DNA from: Kuafuiihalomonas sp039024635
Lineage (GTDB): Bacteria > Myxococcota > Kuafuiibacteriia > Kuafuiibacteriales > Kuafuiibacteriaceae
Reading direction: 5' to 3'
DNA length: 64,000 nt
Assembly (NCBI GenBank): GCA_039024635.1
Contig: JBCCQA010000002.1
Location: forward strand, 124,001 to 188,000
Under the pieces are notes generated by a model. It ran no database searches. It worked only from the letters and a program-made list of their open reading frames with translations, and had not been told where the DNA came from. Made by a program: the position numbers and the translations under genes. This document shows, one piece after another, positions 43,092 through 50,433 of this stretch (position 1 is the stretch's first letter; each line of letters starts with the position of its first letter).

Positions 43092-44084
43092 GTGTCAGCC
43101 TTCCGTCCCGTGCTGACCCGCGACGTCTCGGATTGGTACCCGGTCGGATGGGCCGACCAAGGCCCCGGACCCCTGGAGGCCCGCGTGGACGGAGCCCGAC
43201 TGGCTGTTTGGCAGACCCCCAGCGGCTGGAGTGCCTTGGAGGACCGCTGTCCTCACCGCAATGCACCCCTCTCAGCCGGCAAGGTGTCCGGAGGTCGATT
43301 GGTCTGTGCGTATCACGGCTGGGCCTTCGATGGCGGGGGCCGATGCGCTTGGGTGCCGAGCCTCGGTCGGGCGGGCAAGGCGGCCTGGGGCGCAAGACAC
43401 TGGCCAACCCAGGTGGTGGACGGCTTGGTCTTCGTGGGCGTTCCAAACCGAAATGCGCCCCAGGATGTCCTCGGAGCAGGCGGGCACAGGGTGCGCTTGG
43501 TTCGGACCATGGAGGCCCCGCTCGACCGCGTGGCCGAGAACATCCTCGATGTTCCCCACACGGGCGTCCTCCATGGGGGACTGTTTCGACAGGGTCGGCC
43601 CAAGCACCAGCGGGTCCAGGTGAAGCGAGGAGACGACAGGGTCGTGGTCCGGTATCCGAGCGAAACTCCCAAAGGCCTCATCGCCCGATTGTTTGGCCGC
43701 GGTGCAGTCGAACACGAAGACGAATTCAGGCTGCCCGGATGCGCCATCGTGCGCTATCGCCGGGGTCACAAGGCCTTGGTCATCGCCTCTTGGTTGGCAC
43801 CGGAAGACGAGAAGAGCACCCGGATGTTCAGCACGGCGGTCCTCTACGGCATGGACCGCTGGGCGGCCTGGCTCGAACGTCTCGTCCTGCCGGTGGCCCA
43901 GCGCATCCTCGACCAGGACGCCTGGGTCCTGCGGCGACAAACCGAGGCCATCGACGCCTTCGGTGGCCCGCGCTTCATTCATGCCCATGACCCGATGGGT
44001 CGGCATATCGAGCGACTTCGGCGGGATCGGGCGGAGGGTCGGCGGAGCCCACCTTTCCAAGAGACCGTGGAGATGAGCTTTTGA
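43092..44084 (+). CDS. Rieske 2Fe-2S oxygenase
   Basis: A 330-residue Rieske non-heme iron oxygenase. The cluster ligands are Cys53/His55 and Cys72/His75 (CPH-X16-CAYH). The mononuclear iron site reads 'AENILDVPHTGVLHGG' with Asp153, His156 and His161. The length and this motif spacing place it with terminal oxygenases of the PaO/vanillate O-demethylase kind rather than large ring-hydroxylating dioxygenases. A reductase partner is not encoded nearby. The start is GTG. It is the first gene of a five-gene overlapping operon. The substrate cannot be inferred. Confidence 0.9.
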   Translation: MSAFRPVLTRDVSDWYPVGWADQGPGPLEARVDGARLAVWQTPSGWSALEDRCPHRNAPLSAGKVSGGRLVCAYHGWAFDGGGRCAWVPSLGRAGKAAWGARHWPTQVVDGLVFVGVPNRNAPQDVLGAGGHRVRLVRTMEAPLDRVAENILDVPHTGVLHGGLFRQGRPKHQRVQVKRGDDRVVVRYPSETPKGLIARLFGRGAVEHEDEFRLPGCAIVRYRRGHKALVIASWLAPEDEKSTRMFSTAVLYGMDRWAAWLERLVLPVAQRILDQDAWVLRRQTEAIDAFGGPRFIHAHDPMGRHIERLRRDRAEGRRSPPFQETVEMSF

Positions 44085-44875
44085 AGCCGCTGAACGTGAA
44101 GGAGCTTCAGGCCGGAGGCCCGATCTCCAGCCTTTGGTGCGACATCGACGACACCCTAACCGACCGGGGTCGGCTAGGGGTGGCGGCCTATCAGGCCCTT
44201 TGGCGTCTGCATGAGGGCAAGGTCTTGATCGTCCCGGTGACGGGTCGGCCGGCCGGCTGGTGTGACCTCGTGGCTCGGCAGTGGCCGGTCTACGGCGTGG
44301 TCGGAGAGAATGGAGCGCTCTTCTACCGATTCGACCCCGGTGCGCGCCGGATGAATCGACGCTTCGTAGAAGGGGCCCAGCGGCCCCCCATAGCAGCGCT
44401 GTTGAGGGCACTGAGACTTGAAGTGCCGCGTGCGCGAGTCGCGGCTGACCAGCCTTTTCGACAGTTCGATCTGGCCATCGACTTCGCAGAGGACGTCGGT
44501 CCTCTGTCCGCGGAGGAAGTCGAGCGCATCGTGGCCCTTTTCGAACGGTACGGTGCTCAGGCCAAGGTCAGCTCCATCCATGTCAACGGCTGGTGGGGCG
44601 TGTGGGACAAGATGCAGATGATTCGTCGAGTCATTGCGGACGATCAGCTCGATCCGGGTGGCGCGGTGTACGTCGGCGATTCTCCCAACGACCAACCCGC
44701 CTTCGCCGGATTCGACCGGTCGGTCGGAGTGGCCAACGTCGAGGACTTTCGGTGGGCCCCGGGCCAGGGCCCTGTGTGGAGGACCCAGGCGCGAGGCGGC
44801 GTGGGCTTCGCCGAGTTGGCCGAGGCGATCCTCGAGGCAAATGAAAACTTGCGGGCATCTCCCAGCCTGCGTTGA
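44081..44875 (+). CDS. HAD-superfamily phosphatase
   Basis: A 264-residue haloacid dehalogenase-type hydrolase, starting at TTG in a 4-nt overlap with the oxygenase gene. Motif I is DIDDT with nucleophile Asp21 and acid Asp23, motif II lies in 'IVPVTGRPAGW', and motif IV is 'VYVGDSPNDQPAF'. A cap domain of the Cof/sucrose-phosphatase (C2) kind fits between about 90 and 200. It is expected to hydrolyse a small phosphorylated metabolite. Its place between an oxygenase and a ParA ATPase is unusual. Confidence 0.88.
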   Translation: MKPLNVKELQAGGPISSLWCDIDDTLTDRGRLGVAAYQALWRLHEGKVLIVPVTGRPAGWCDLVARQWPVYGVVGENGALFYRFDPGARRMNRRFVEGAQRPPIAALLRALRLEVPRARVAADQPFRQFDLAIDFAEDVGPLSAEEVERIVALFERYGAQAKVSSIHVNGWWGVWDKMQMIRRVIADDQLDPGGAVYVGDSPNDQPAFAGFDRSVGVANVEDFRWAPGQGPVWRTQARGGVGFAELAEAILEANENLRASPSLR

Positions 44876-45687
44876 ATGAGCGCGTGCCGGCACTGGCGGT
44901 CGTGAGTCAAAAGGGGGGCGTAGGGAAGACGACCCTCGCCCTCAACTTGGGCTACGCCCTGGCCCGGCGGGGCAGCCGGGTCTGCGTGGTCGACCTGGAT
45001 CCCCAAGGCGCCATCGGGTTGTCGCTGACTCGGAAAATGGCCCAGCGACCCGGCGTCGTGGACTGGTTGCGAGACCGGATCCCTGTGGCCGAGCTCTTGG
45101 TGGAGACGCGGGAGCCCCGGCTGTCTCTGCTCCCAGTGGGAAAGGTGCAGGGAGTCGAAACCCACGACTTTCAAAGTGCCTTGGCTAGCGGAGAACGCGT
45201 GCGTCGTCTTGTCGAGACCCTCGACGGCTTCGACGTCGTACTGCTCGATACGCCCAGCGGGTTCGTCGGCGCGACCCTGGGCGCTCTGCGGGGCGCGAGC
45301 CATGGACTGGTTCCCGTCCAGGCCGAACCCATTGCCGCTCGAACCCTGATGCGGACCTTCGAAACCCTAAAGGCCCTTCAGAAGGAGGGTCAGGCTGTGA
45401 CCCTCCTCGGCCTGGTCATGACCATGCTCCAGCGAGACGACGGGAGCAGTCTCGCCATCGCCGAGGACATCTGGAAGACGGTCCCCAAGCACATGGTCTT
45501 CGAGACCTCGGTTCCGCGAAGTCCGGTCTTTCTCGAGGCCAGTGCAGCCGGCGTACCCCTGGGCCTGCTTTCTCAGCGACCGCCTCCTGAGGCTTCGGGC
45601 TTCGACGTGCTCGCATCCGAGGTCGAAAGAAGGATCGGACTTCATGCGGAGGACGAGCGGGATGCCCCCATCGCTCTCGTGGATTGA
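44872..45687 (+). CDS. ParA/MinD-like ATPase
   Basis: A 271-residue deviant-Walker ATPase. The motif KGGVGKTT with its signature lysine Lys14 is at 14-21, followed by 'VVDLDPQGAIGLS' and 'VVLLDTPSGFVGATLG'. Such proteins dimerise with ATP and organise DNA or membrane cargo. No parB gene or parS-like repeats adjoin, so plasmid- or chromosome-type partitioning is unlikely. Instead two roadblock/LC7-like proteins follow immediately. The gene overlaps both neighbours. Confidence 0.9.
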   Translation: MNERVPALAVVSQKGGVGKTTLALNLGYALARRGSRVCVVDLDPQGAIGLSLTRKMAQRPGVVDWLRDRIPVAELLVETREPRLSLLPVGKVQGVETHDFQSALASGERVRRLVETLDGFDVVLLDTPSGFVGATLGALRGASHGLVPVQAEPIAARTLMRTFETLKALQKEGQAVTLLGLVMTMLQRDDGSSLAIAEDIWKTVPKHMVFETSVPRSPVFLEASAAGVPLGLLSQRPPPEASGFDVLASEVERRIGLHAEDERDAPIALVD

Positions 45688-46192
45688 TCCGGCTCTTCTG
45701 AGGACTTTGACCGGACAGGGCGTCCCGGGTGCGCTTCGATCCGAACGCGCACCCCGCTCTGCCGAGCCCGCGCGCTCGTCGATCCCGATGAGCGACGCAG
45801 ACCCTCCGCCGGACGCCGAAGATCGAGGCCCCGCTCCGGGAACCATCGTGCACCGCGTTCAGCTTCTAGGCCGATGGCTGCGATTGGTCTTGGAGAACCA
45901 ACCCCACTACGTCCAGGACGAAGATGGTCTGACCTTGCTTCAACACGATCTGCCCCAAAGGAGCGCCTTGGGCGCCCACGCCGAGCGAGCCACCTCCAGT
46001 CTGCAGAGGCTGGTGGGAGAGGGTCCGGTGCGAACTCTGCGGGTCGAGTCCGAGGCCGGGCGCTCCATGACCGTGGCCTGGTTTGGCACTCGCCACGGGC
46101 GCATGGCCCTCGGCGTCCTGGATCAAGAGCTGGACGAGCAGCTCATGCGCGAGATCGGCATCGCCTTTCAGGAGGTCTTCGATCCAACATGA
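45662..46192 (+). CDS. Roadblock/LC7-like protein, first copy
   Basis: A protein of up to 176 residues. The first ~45 residues are Pro/Ala-rich and probably disordered. An ATG at 45788 would drop them. The rest follows the roadblock pattern: helix 'VQLLGRWLRLVLENQPHY', strand 'VQDEDGLTLL', helix 'LGAHAERATSSLQRL', then three strands 'VRTLRVESEAGRSMTVAWF...RMALGVL' and a last helix. Roadblock proteins dimerise and act as GAPs or platforms for small NTPases. The assignment is by pattern only. It overlaps the ParA gene by 26 nt and the next gene by 4 nt. Confidence 0.55.
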   Translation: MPPSLSWIDPALLRTLTGQGVPGALRSERAPRSAEPARSSIPMSDADPPPDAEDRGPAPGTIVHRVQLLGRWLRLVLENQPHYVQDEDGLTLLQHDLPQRSALGAHAERATSSLQRLVGEGPVRTLRVESEAGRSMTVAWFGTRHGRMALGVLDQELDEQLMREIGIAFQEVFDPT

Positions 46193-46758
46193 ACCTCGAT
46201 CAAGCGGCGGCCGGCGTCCCCGGACTCCTTCAGCTACTGGTCTTCTCAAGCGAGGGACTTCTCATCCATCACTGGAGCCGAAGCAGCTCGACCGAGGACG
46301 GCGAAGAGCTTGCGGTAGAGTTCGCGCGCTTCTTCTCCGTCGGCGGCGAGGTCATGGAGCGAATCGGTTCGAACCGAGCCCCCAGCTGGTTAACGGTCGA
46401 GTCGCCCCACGGCCGACTCCTCTTGGGCCGGGTCTCGGAGCAGCTGGGCATGGCGGTGAGCTTCGATCGCAGCTGGCCTCTCGGACTGGTCCGGGCCCAA
46501 GCTCGACAGCTCTTGGACCTGGCCCGAAGCTTCGAAGAGACCGAAGGCGACGCCGATGCACTTCGCAGCCTCATCGACGAGGTGCGACAGCGTTCTCCCG
46601 ACGCCGAAGCCGCCCTTTCGCACATGGCCCGTTCGGCCGGTATCTCGGTCCTGGACCTGGCCCGGCCCGAACTGCTCAGTCCGGAGCAGACGCGGGCGGC
46701 CCTGGCATCGGTACCTCGACCCCGTCACGCTCGTACACTCGGGGAACTCGGGGACTGA
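46189..46758 (+). CDS. Roadblock/LC7-like protein, second copy
   Basis: A 189-residue protein starting with ATG in a 4-nt overlap. Residues 1-105 fit a roadblock fold ('GLLQLLVFSSEGLLIHHW', 'GEELAVEFARFFSVGGEVM', 'WLTVESPHGRLLLGRV'), followed by a helical C-terminal extension of ~80 residues. It is clearly related in layout to the preceding gene, so a heterodimer is likely. Its 3' end overlaps the convergent alanine racemase gene by 83 bases. Function with the ParA-like ATPase is inferred only from operon structure. Confidence 0.6.
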   Translation: MNLDQAAAGVPGLLQLLVFSSEGLLIHHWSRSSSTEDGEELAVEFARFFSVGGEVMERIGSNRAPSWLTVESPHGRLLLGRVSEQLGMAVSFDRSWPLGLVRAQARQLLDLARSFEETEGDADALRSLIDEVRQRSPDAEAALSHMARSAGISVLDLARPELLSPEQTRAALASVPRPRHARTLGELGD

Positions 46759-47833
46759 TGTTGGTGAGCACTTCGTAAGGAATGGCATCCATCCAAGCGG
46801 CCATCTCTGCGATGGAGATGGCTTGGGGACCGGGTCCACCGATGAGGTGGACTTCATCTTCGTTGTAGGCCTCGCCTTCGGGTCCCAAATCGATCATGAC
46901 CGCGTCCATGGTGACGCGGCCGACGAGGGCATGACGGCGGCCTCGGATCACGACCTGGGCCCGGTTTGATAGTCGGCGGTCGTAGCCATCGCCGTAGCCC
47001 ACTGGGAGCGTGACCACGCGAGTGTCGACCGGCGAGATCCAGGTGCGATCGTAGGAGACCGTCCGGCCTTGGCGAACGACCTTGAAGTAGACGACCCGGG
47101 TCCGAAGCGAGAGAGCCGGACGTAGGTCGAGGACCTCCTGCAGCCGCGGGCTGGGCGCGACGCCATAGAGTGCAAGGCCAGGTCGAACCATGTCGTACCA
47201 AGTCTCGGGGTGGGCGAGGACAGCGCCCGAGTTGGCCAAATGGCCAGGGACATCGGGCAGAAGGGACCGGATACGTTCGAAACGCGTGCCCTGTAGCTGG
47301 GTGAAGCTCGGGTCCGGCTCCTCACTGGCGGCCAGATGGCTGTAGAGGCCCTCGATCTGGCAGGACCGCGTGGAGCCCGCGGCCTGCAGGAGGGCCTCGC
47401 AGCTGTCCCACTGCATCCCGAACCGCCCCATGCCCGTATCCACCTTGAGGTGCACACGGGCCCGGCGGCCCAATCGGAGAGCGCAGTCGTCGATTTGACG
47501 AAGCTTGTGCACCGAGGATGCGGTCATCGAGAGATCGTTCTCGATGAAGGCTTCGATTTGGTTTCCGATGATGCCGCCCAAGACGAGGATGGGGCAGCCG
47601 AGGCCAGCCTTGCGCAGGGCAAGGCCCTCTTCGAGAAAGGCAACCCCCAGTTGGGCGACGCCGGCCTCGACGAAAATTCGAGAGGTCGGAACGAGGCCGT
47701 GACCGTAGGCGTTGGCCTTGACGATGGCCATGATCGGACGACCGGTATGGCGGCCGATCAGCTCCACGTTGTGGTGAAGGGCGTCGACGTCGACGTGGGC
47801 CGAGGTAGGTCGACGCGGCGGCGTCAGGACCAT
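46676..47833 (-). CDS. alr: Alanine racemase
   Basis: A 385-residue PLP-dependent racemase giving D-alanine for peptidoglycan. The PLP lysine is Lys39 in 'AIVKANAYGHG'. Other blocks are 'HLKVDTGMGRFG' and 'VRPGLALYG', and 'RVTMDAVMIDLG' precedes the C-terminal beta domain ending in 'NISPRVPRVY'. The last ~20 residues go beyond the usual end and lie in the overlap with the roadblock gene. It follows nadA with a 10-nt overlap. Confidence 0.93.
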   Translation of the reverse strand: MVLTPPRRPTSAHVDVDALHHNVELIGRHTGRPIMAIVKANAYGHGLVPTSRIFVEAGVAQLGVAFLEEGLALRKAGLGCPILVLGGIIGNQIEAFIENDLSMTASSVHKLRQIDDCALRLGRRARVHLKVDTGMGRFGMQWDSCEALLQAAGSTRSCQIEGLYSHLAASEEPDPSFTQLQGTRFERIRSLLPDVPGHLANSGAVLAHPETWYDMVRPGLALYGVAPSPRLQEVLDLRPALSLRTRVVYFKVVRQGRTVSYDRTWISPVDTRVVTLPVGYGDGYDRRLSNRAQVVIRGRRHALVGRVTMDAVMIDLGPEGEAYNEDEVHLIGGPGPQAISIAEMAAWMDAIPYEVLTNISPRVPRVYERDGVEVPMPGPPASAPD

Positions 47834-48807
47834 TCGAGCATGCGTTCGATCGGGGCCCGAGCCTTCTCCAACAGCTCAGGGTCCATCTCCAAGGAGGGAC
47901 TGCGCAGGCGCATGGCCAAGACGAGCTTCTCGAGGGTGTTGAGCTTCATGTGGGGACACTCGTTGCAGGCACAGCCGCTATCGGGGGGAGCTGCGATGAA
48001 GGTCTTCCCGTCCGTCGCCTTTTCCATTTGATGAATGATGCCTGGCTCGGTGGCCACGATGAAGCTGGTGCTGGGGTCCGACTGGACGAATTCCAGGAGC
48101 GAGCGAGTCGAGCCCACGTGGTCGGCGCGACGGAGAACCGCCGCTTCGCATTCGGGATGAGCGACCACTTTGGCTTTCGGATGCCGGATCTTGAGCTGAA
48201 CCAGCTTCCTTTCGGAAAAGAGCTCATGGACCTGGCAGGTACCCGGCCACAGCACCATGTCGCGGCCCGTTTCCTGAACCAGATAGCGTCCCAGGTGCTG
48301 GTCGGGAGCGAAGAGGATGGGCTGATCCTCGGGAATGCGGCGCACAATCCTCGGCGCGTTCGAGGAGGTCACGATGACGTCGGAGAGCGCTTTCACCTCG
48401 GCAGAGCAGTTCACATAGCTGACCACGTAGTGGTTGGGGTGCGCTTCGACGAAGGCTCTGAAGCGATCCGGAGGGCAGCCATCGGCAAGGGAGCAGCCGG
48501 CTTTCATGTCCGGCAGGAGCACCAGCTTGTCTGGATTCAGAATCTTGGCCGTCTCGGCCATGAAGTGGACCCCGCAGAAGACGATGACCTTGGCGTCAGT
48601 GGTGGCGGCCTGTTGGGCGAGCTGAAGTGAATCGCCGATGAAATCGGCGACGTCCTGAACGTCGGGATCTTGGTAGTAGTGGGCCAAGATCACGGCATCG
48701 AGCTCTTCCTTCAGTCGTTCGACAGTGTCGAAGAGATCGACCGGACCCAGCAGCTGAAGCGCCTCGCTCACCGCCAGAGAGTGACGCGAAGGCCGGGGGA
48801 TCGTCAC
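47824..48807 (-). CDS. nadA: Quinolinate synthase
   Basis: A 327-residue [4Fe-4S] enzyme that condenses iminoaspartate with dihydroxyacetone phosphate to quinolinate in de novo NAD synthesis. Recognisable blocks are 'ILAHYYQDPDVQDVADFIGD', 'VIVFCGVHFMAETAKIL', 'YVNCSAEVKA' and the terminal 'CACNECPHMKLNTLEKL'. These supply the three cluster cysteines. The start was set at GTG 48807, 9 nt after the upstream stop. GTG 48771 is an alternative. No nadB or nadC gene is in the window. Confidence 0.92.
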   Translation of the reverse strand: MTIPRPSRHSLAVSEALQLLGPVDLFDTVERLKEELDAVILAHYYQDPDVQDVADFIGDSLQLAQQAATTDAKVIVFCGVHFMAETAKILNPDKLVLLPDMKAGCSLADGCPPDRFRAFVEAHPNHYVVSYVNCSAEVKALSDVIVTSSNAPRIVRRIPEDQPILFAPDQHLGRYLVQETGRDMVLWPGTCQVHELFSERKLVQLKIRHPKAKVVAHPECEAAVLRRADHVGSTRSLLEFVQSDPSTSFIVATEPGIIHQMEKATDGKTFIAAPPDSGCACNECPHMKLNTLEKLVLAMRLRSPSLEMDPELLEKARAPIERMLEWS

Positions 48808-48815
48808 GCGGAACT

Positions 48816-49205
48816 TCAGATTCGGCCCGAGCCCCGCGCCAATCGTCGACTCAAACGAGTCGAGACCAAGGGTGCGCCGGGCCGGTCGACGCCCTCGCAA
48901 AGACGCTGCATTTGCTTCGGATCATCCACGAGTTCGGGCCAAAAGGGGAAGGTCGCGCACTGGCTAGGTTTGACGGGATCGACGCTGCAGGACTGATTCG
49001 AACCAAGGAGCGGACATCCGTGTTCACCCACTTCGATGTACTCGGACTCGGCGTCTGCATCGAAGAGGACGGGTAGCTCGGCCCGTAGGCGGGAAGGCGG
49101 GCGGTCGAGGTGACGCGCGAGTCGGTGCAGTTCGCCCGCTTCGAGCCAAACGATGCCGGGACGTCGGCAGCAGTCTCCGCATCGCGTACACTCGAAGCGC
49201 ATCAT
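48816..49205 (-). CDS. YkgJ-family cysteine-cluster protein
   Basis: A 129-residue protein with the N-terminal motif CTRCGDCC (Cys6, Cys9, Cys12, Cys13) and further cysteines in 'HGCPLL', 'SCSVDPVKPSQC' and 'RLCEG'. This is the YkgJ/UPF0153 pattern, thought to bind zinc or an iron-sulfur cluster. The role is unknown. Its ATG (49203-49205) and that of the divergent kinase gene (49204-49206) share the tetranucleotide CATG, so there is no intergenic DNA between them. A second ATG directly follows. Confidence 0.9.
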   Translation of the reverse strand: MMRFECTRCGDCCRRPGIVWLEAGELHRLARHLDRPPSRLRAELPVLFDADAESEYIEVGEHGCPLLGSNQSCSVDPVKPSQCATFPFWPELVDDPKQMQRLCEGVDRPGAPLVSTRLSRRLARGSGRI

Positions 49206-49989
49206 GAGCGGGCCCCCGGAGCTTCAACTACGCCGGCTCTTTGCACGAGGCGGCATGGCCGATCTCTTCGAAGGAGTGCTCGATGCCCGCCGAGTACTGG
49301 TCAAGACCGTTCGCGCGGACGTGAACGAGGTTGAAGCCAGGGCCATGGCGGCCGCCTTGAAGGATGAAGTCGAGGGCCTGAGTCGAGTCTCTCATCCGGG
49401 TATACCTCCCGTACTACGCGTGTGGTTTGATAAGTGGAAACCCTTTATTTTGTTCGATTTCGTGGATGGAATCGATATCTCTCGCGTCGAAGCAGGAGGT
49501 CACAGTGTACCCGATCCAGTCCTGGTCGAGGTCGCGGATCAGGTCCTAGAGATCTTGGAAGCGGTCCATCGTCCGGGCCTGGTTCATCGGGACATCTCGC
49601 CTGAGAACATTCTTCTCGGGGGAGACGGGCGGGTGCGCTTGGTCGACTTCGGGCTGAGCGCAGATGTCCAGGGGACGACGGGTGATCTCGGCCCCCGAAA
49701 GGGCAAGAAGAGGTACGCCGCCCCCGAGCAATGGCGGGGACAGGCACCGGATCCGCGGGCCGACTTCTATGCCCTGGCCCGATCGCTTCGAAGCGTTCGG
49801 GGCGGAGAGCGTTCGCTGCGCTTTGGATGGTGGCTCGTGCGAGGGAGTATGCGATGGCCAGGTCTTCGGCCTCGAGACGCGGAGAGCTGGCGTAGGGGCC
49901 TCACGGGGCTCGAGAGAAGGTCACTGGGAAGCTGGCTGAAGTCATGCTACCCAGCCGGCTTCGAGGCCCTGGAATGCTCGAGACCCTGA
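49204..49989 (+). CDS. Small soluble Ser/Thr protein kinase
   Basis: A 261-residue Hanks-type kinase with no membrane segment or sensor domain. It has a Gly-rich loop 'LFARGGMADLFEG', ATP lysine Lys34 in 'VLVKTV', a catalytic loop HRDISPEN with Asp130 and Asn135, DFG at 148-150, and 'YAAPEQW' at the activation segment end. The catalytic residues are intact. The C-lobe is short: after about residue 190 it becomes a compact Arg/Trp-rich tail. The start is fixed by the ATG that overlaps the divergent YkgJ-type gene. The next gene begins inside its 3' end. Confidence 0.85.
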   Translation: MSGPPELQLRRLFARGGMADLFEGVLDARRVLVKTVRADVNEVEARAMAAALKDEVEGLSRVSHPGIPPVLRVWFDKWKPFILFDFVDGIDISRVEAGGHSVPDPVLVEVADQVLEILEAVHRPGLVHRDISPENILLGGDGRVRLVDFGLSADVQGTTGDLGPRKGKKRYAAPEQWRGQAPDPRADFYALARSLRSVRGGERSLRFGWWLVRGSMRWPGLRPRDAESWRRGLTGLERRSLGSWLKSCYPAGFEALECSRP

Positions 49990-50408
49990 AGACCCTCGAT
50001 TCGGACCGAATGGACGCCCTTCTCAAGGCGGCACCGAGAAAGGTCCGGGAGGAGCTGTACCGGCGCTTGGGCATCAAGGCCAAATCATCCGCTTTCTCGC
50101 TCAAGAGCAGAGCCAACGAGAAAGGGGGTCGGGTGCTCGCCAGCTTGGCCGATGGCAAGGACCCGGGTCGTGAGGTGCTGGAGGAGCTAGTTCGGAGCTA
50201 CCTTTTCGGCCGCCGCGCGCTGCTGAGCAGCGCCCTGGACCACCTGAAGGTGCGCCACAGCGAGGGCCTGACGGACCAGGACTTGGAGTTCCTGGAGGCC
50301 TTGGAGCCCAAACAGGTCATGGCGCTCCAAGAGGCGCTGGCTGAGCACGACCCCGTCGACGTGCGGCTCTATCTCGACCTGATGCGGGTGCCCCATCAGG
50401 CCGGATAG
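49974..50408 (+). CDS. Unknown helical protein coupled to the kinase gene
   Basis: A 144-residue, charged, all-helical protein starting with ATG within the last codons of the kinase gene (16-nt overlap). A basic region, 'LKAAPRKVREELYRRLGIKA', lies near residues 16-35. A Leu-rich segment follows with 'LVRSYLFGRRALLSSALDHL' and an acidic C-terminal half. I recognise no family. Overlap with the kinase gene suggests a substrate or partner, but that is inference. Confidence 0.65.
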   Translation: MLETLKTLDSDRMDALLKAAPRKVREELYRRLGIKAKSSAFSLKSRANEKGGRVLASLADGKDPGREVLEELVRSYLFGRRALLSSALDHLKVRHSEGLTDQDLEFLEALEPKQVMALQEALAEHDPVDVRLYLDLMRVPHQAG

Positions 50409-50433
50409 CTGGGCCGAAGCGTACGAGTCCTGG

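Noticed and set aside
44872..46758. Chromosome or plasmid partition locus.
   Set aside because: ParA-like ATPase only. No ParB-type gene and no repeated parS-like sites adjoin.
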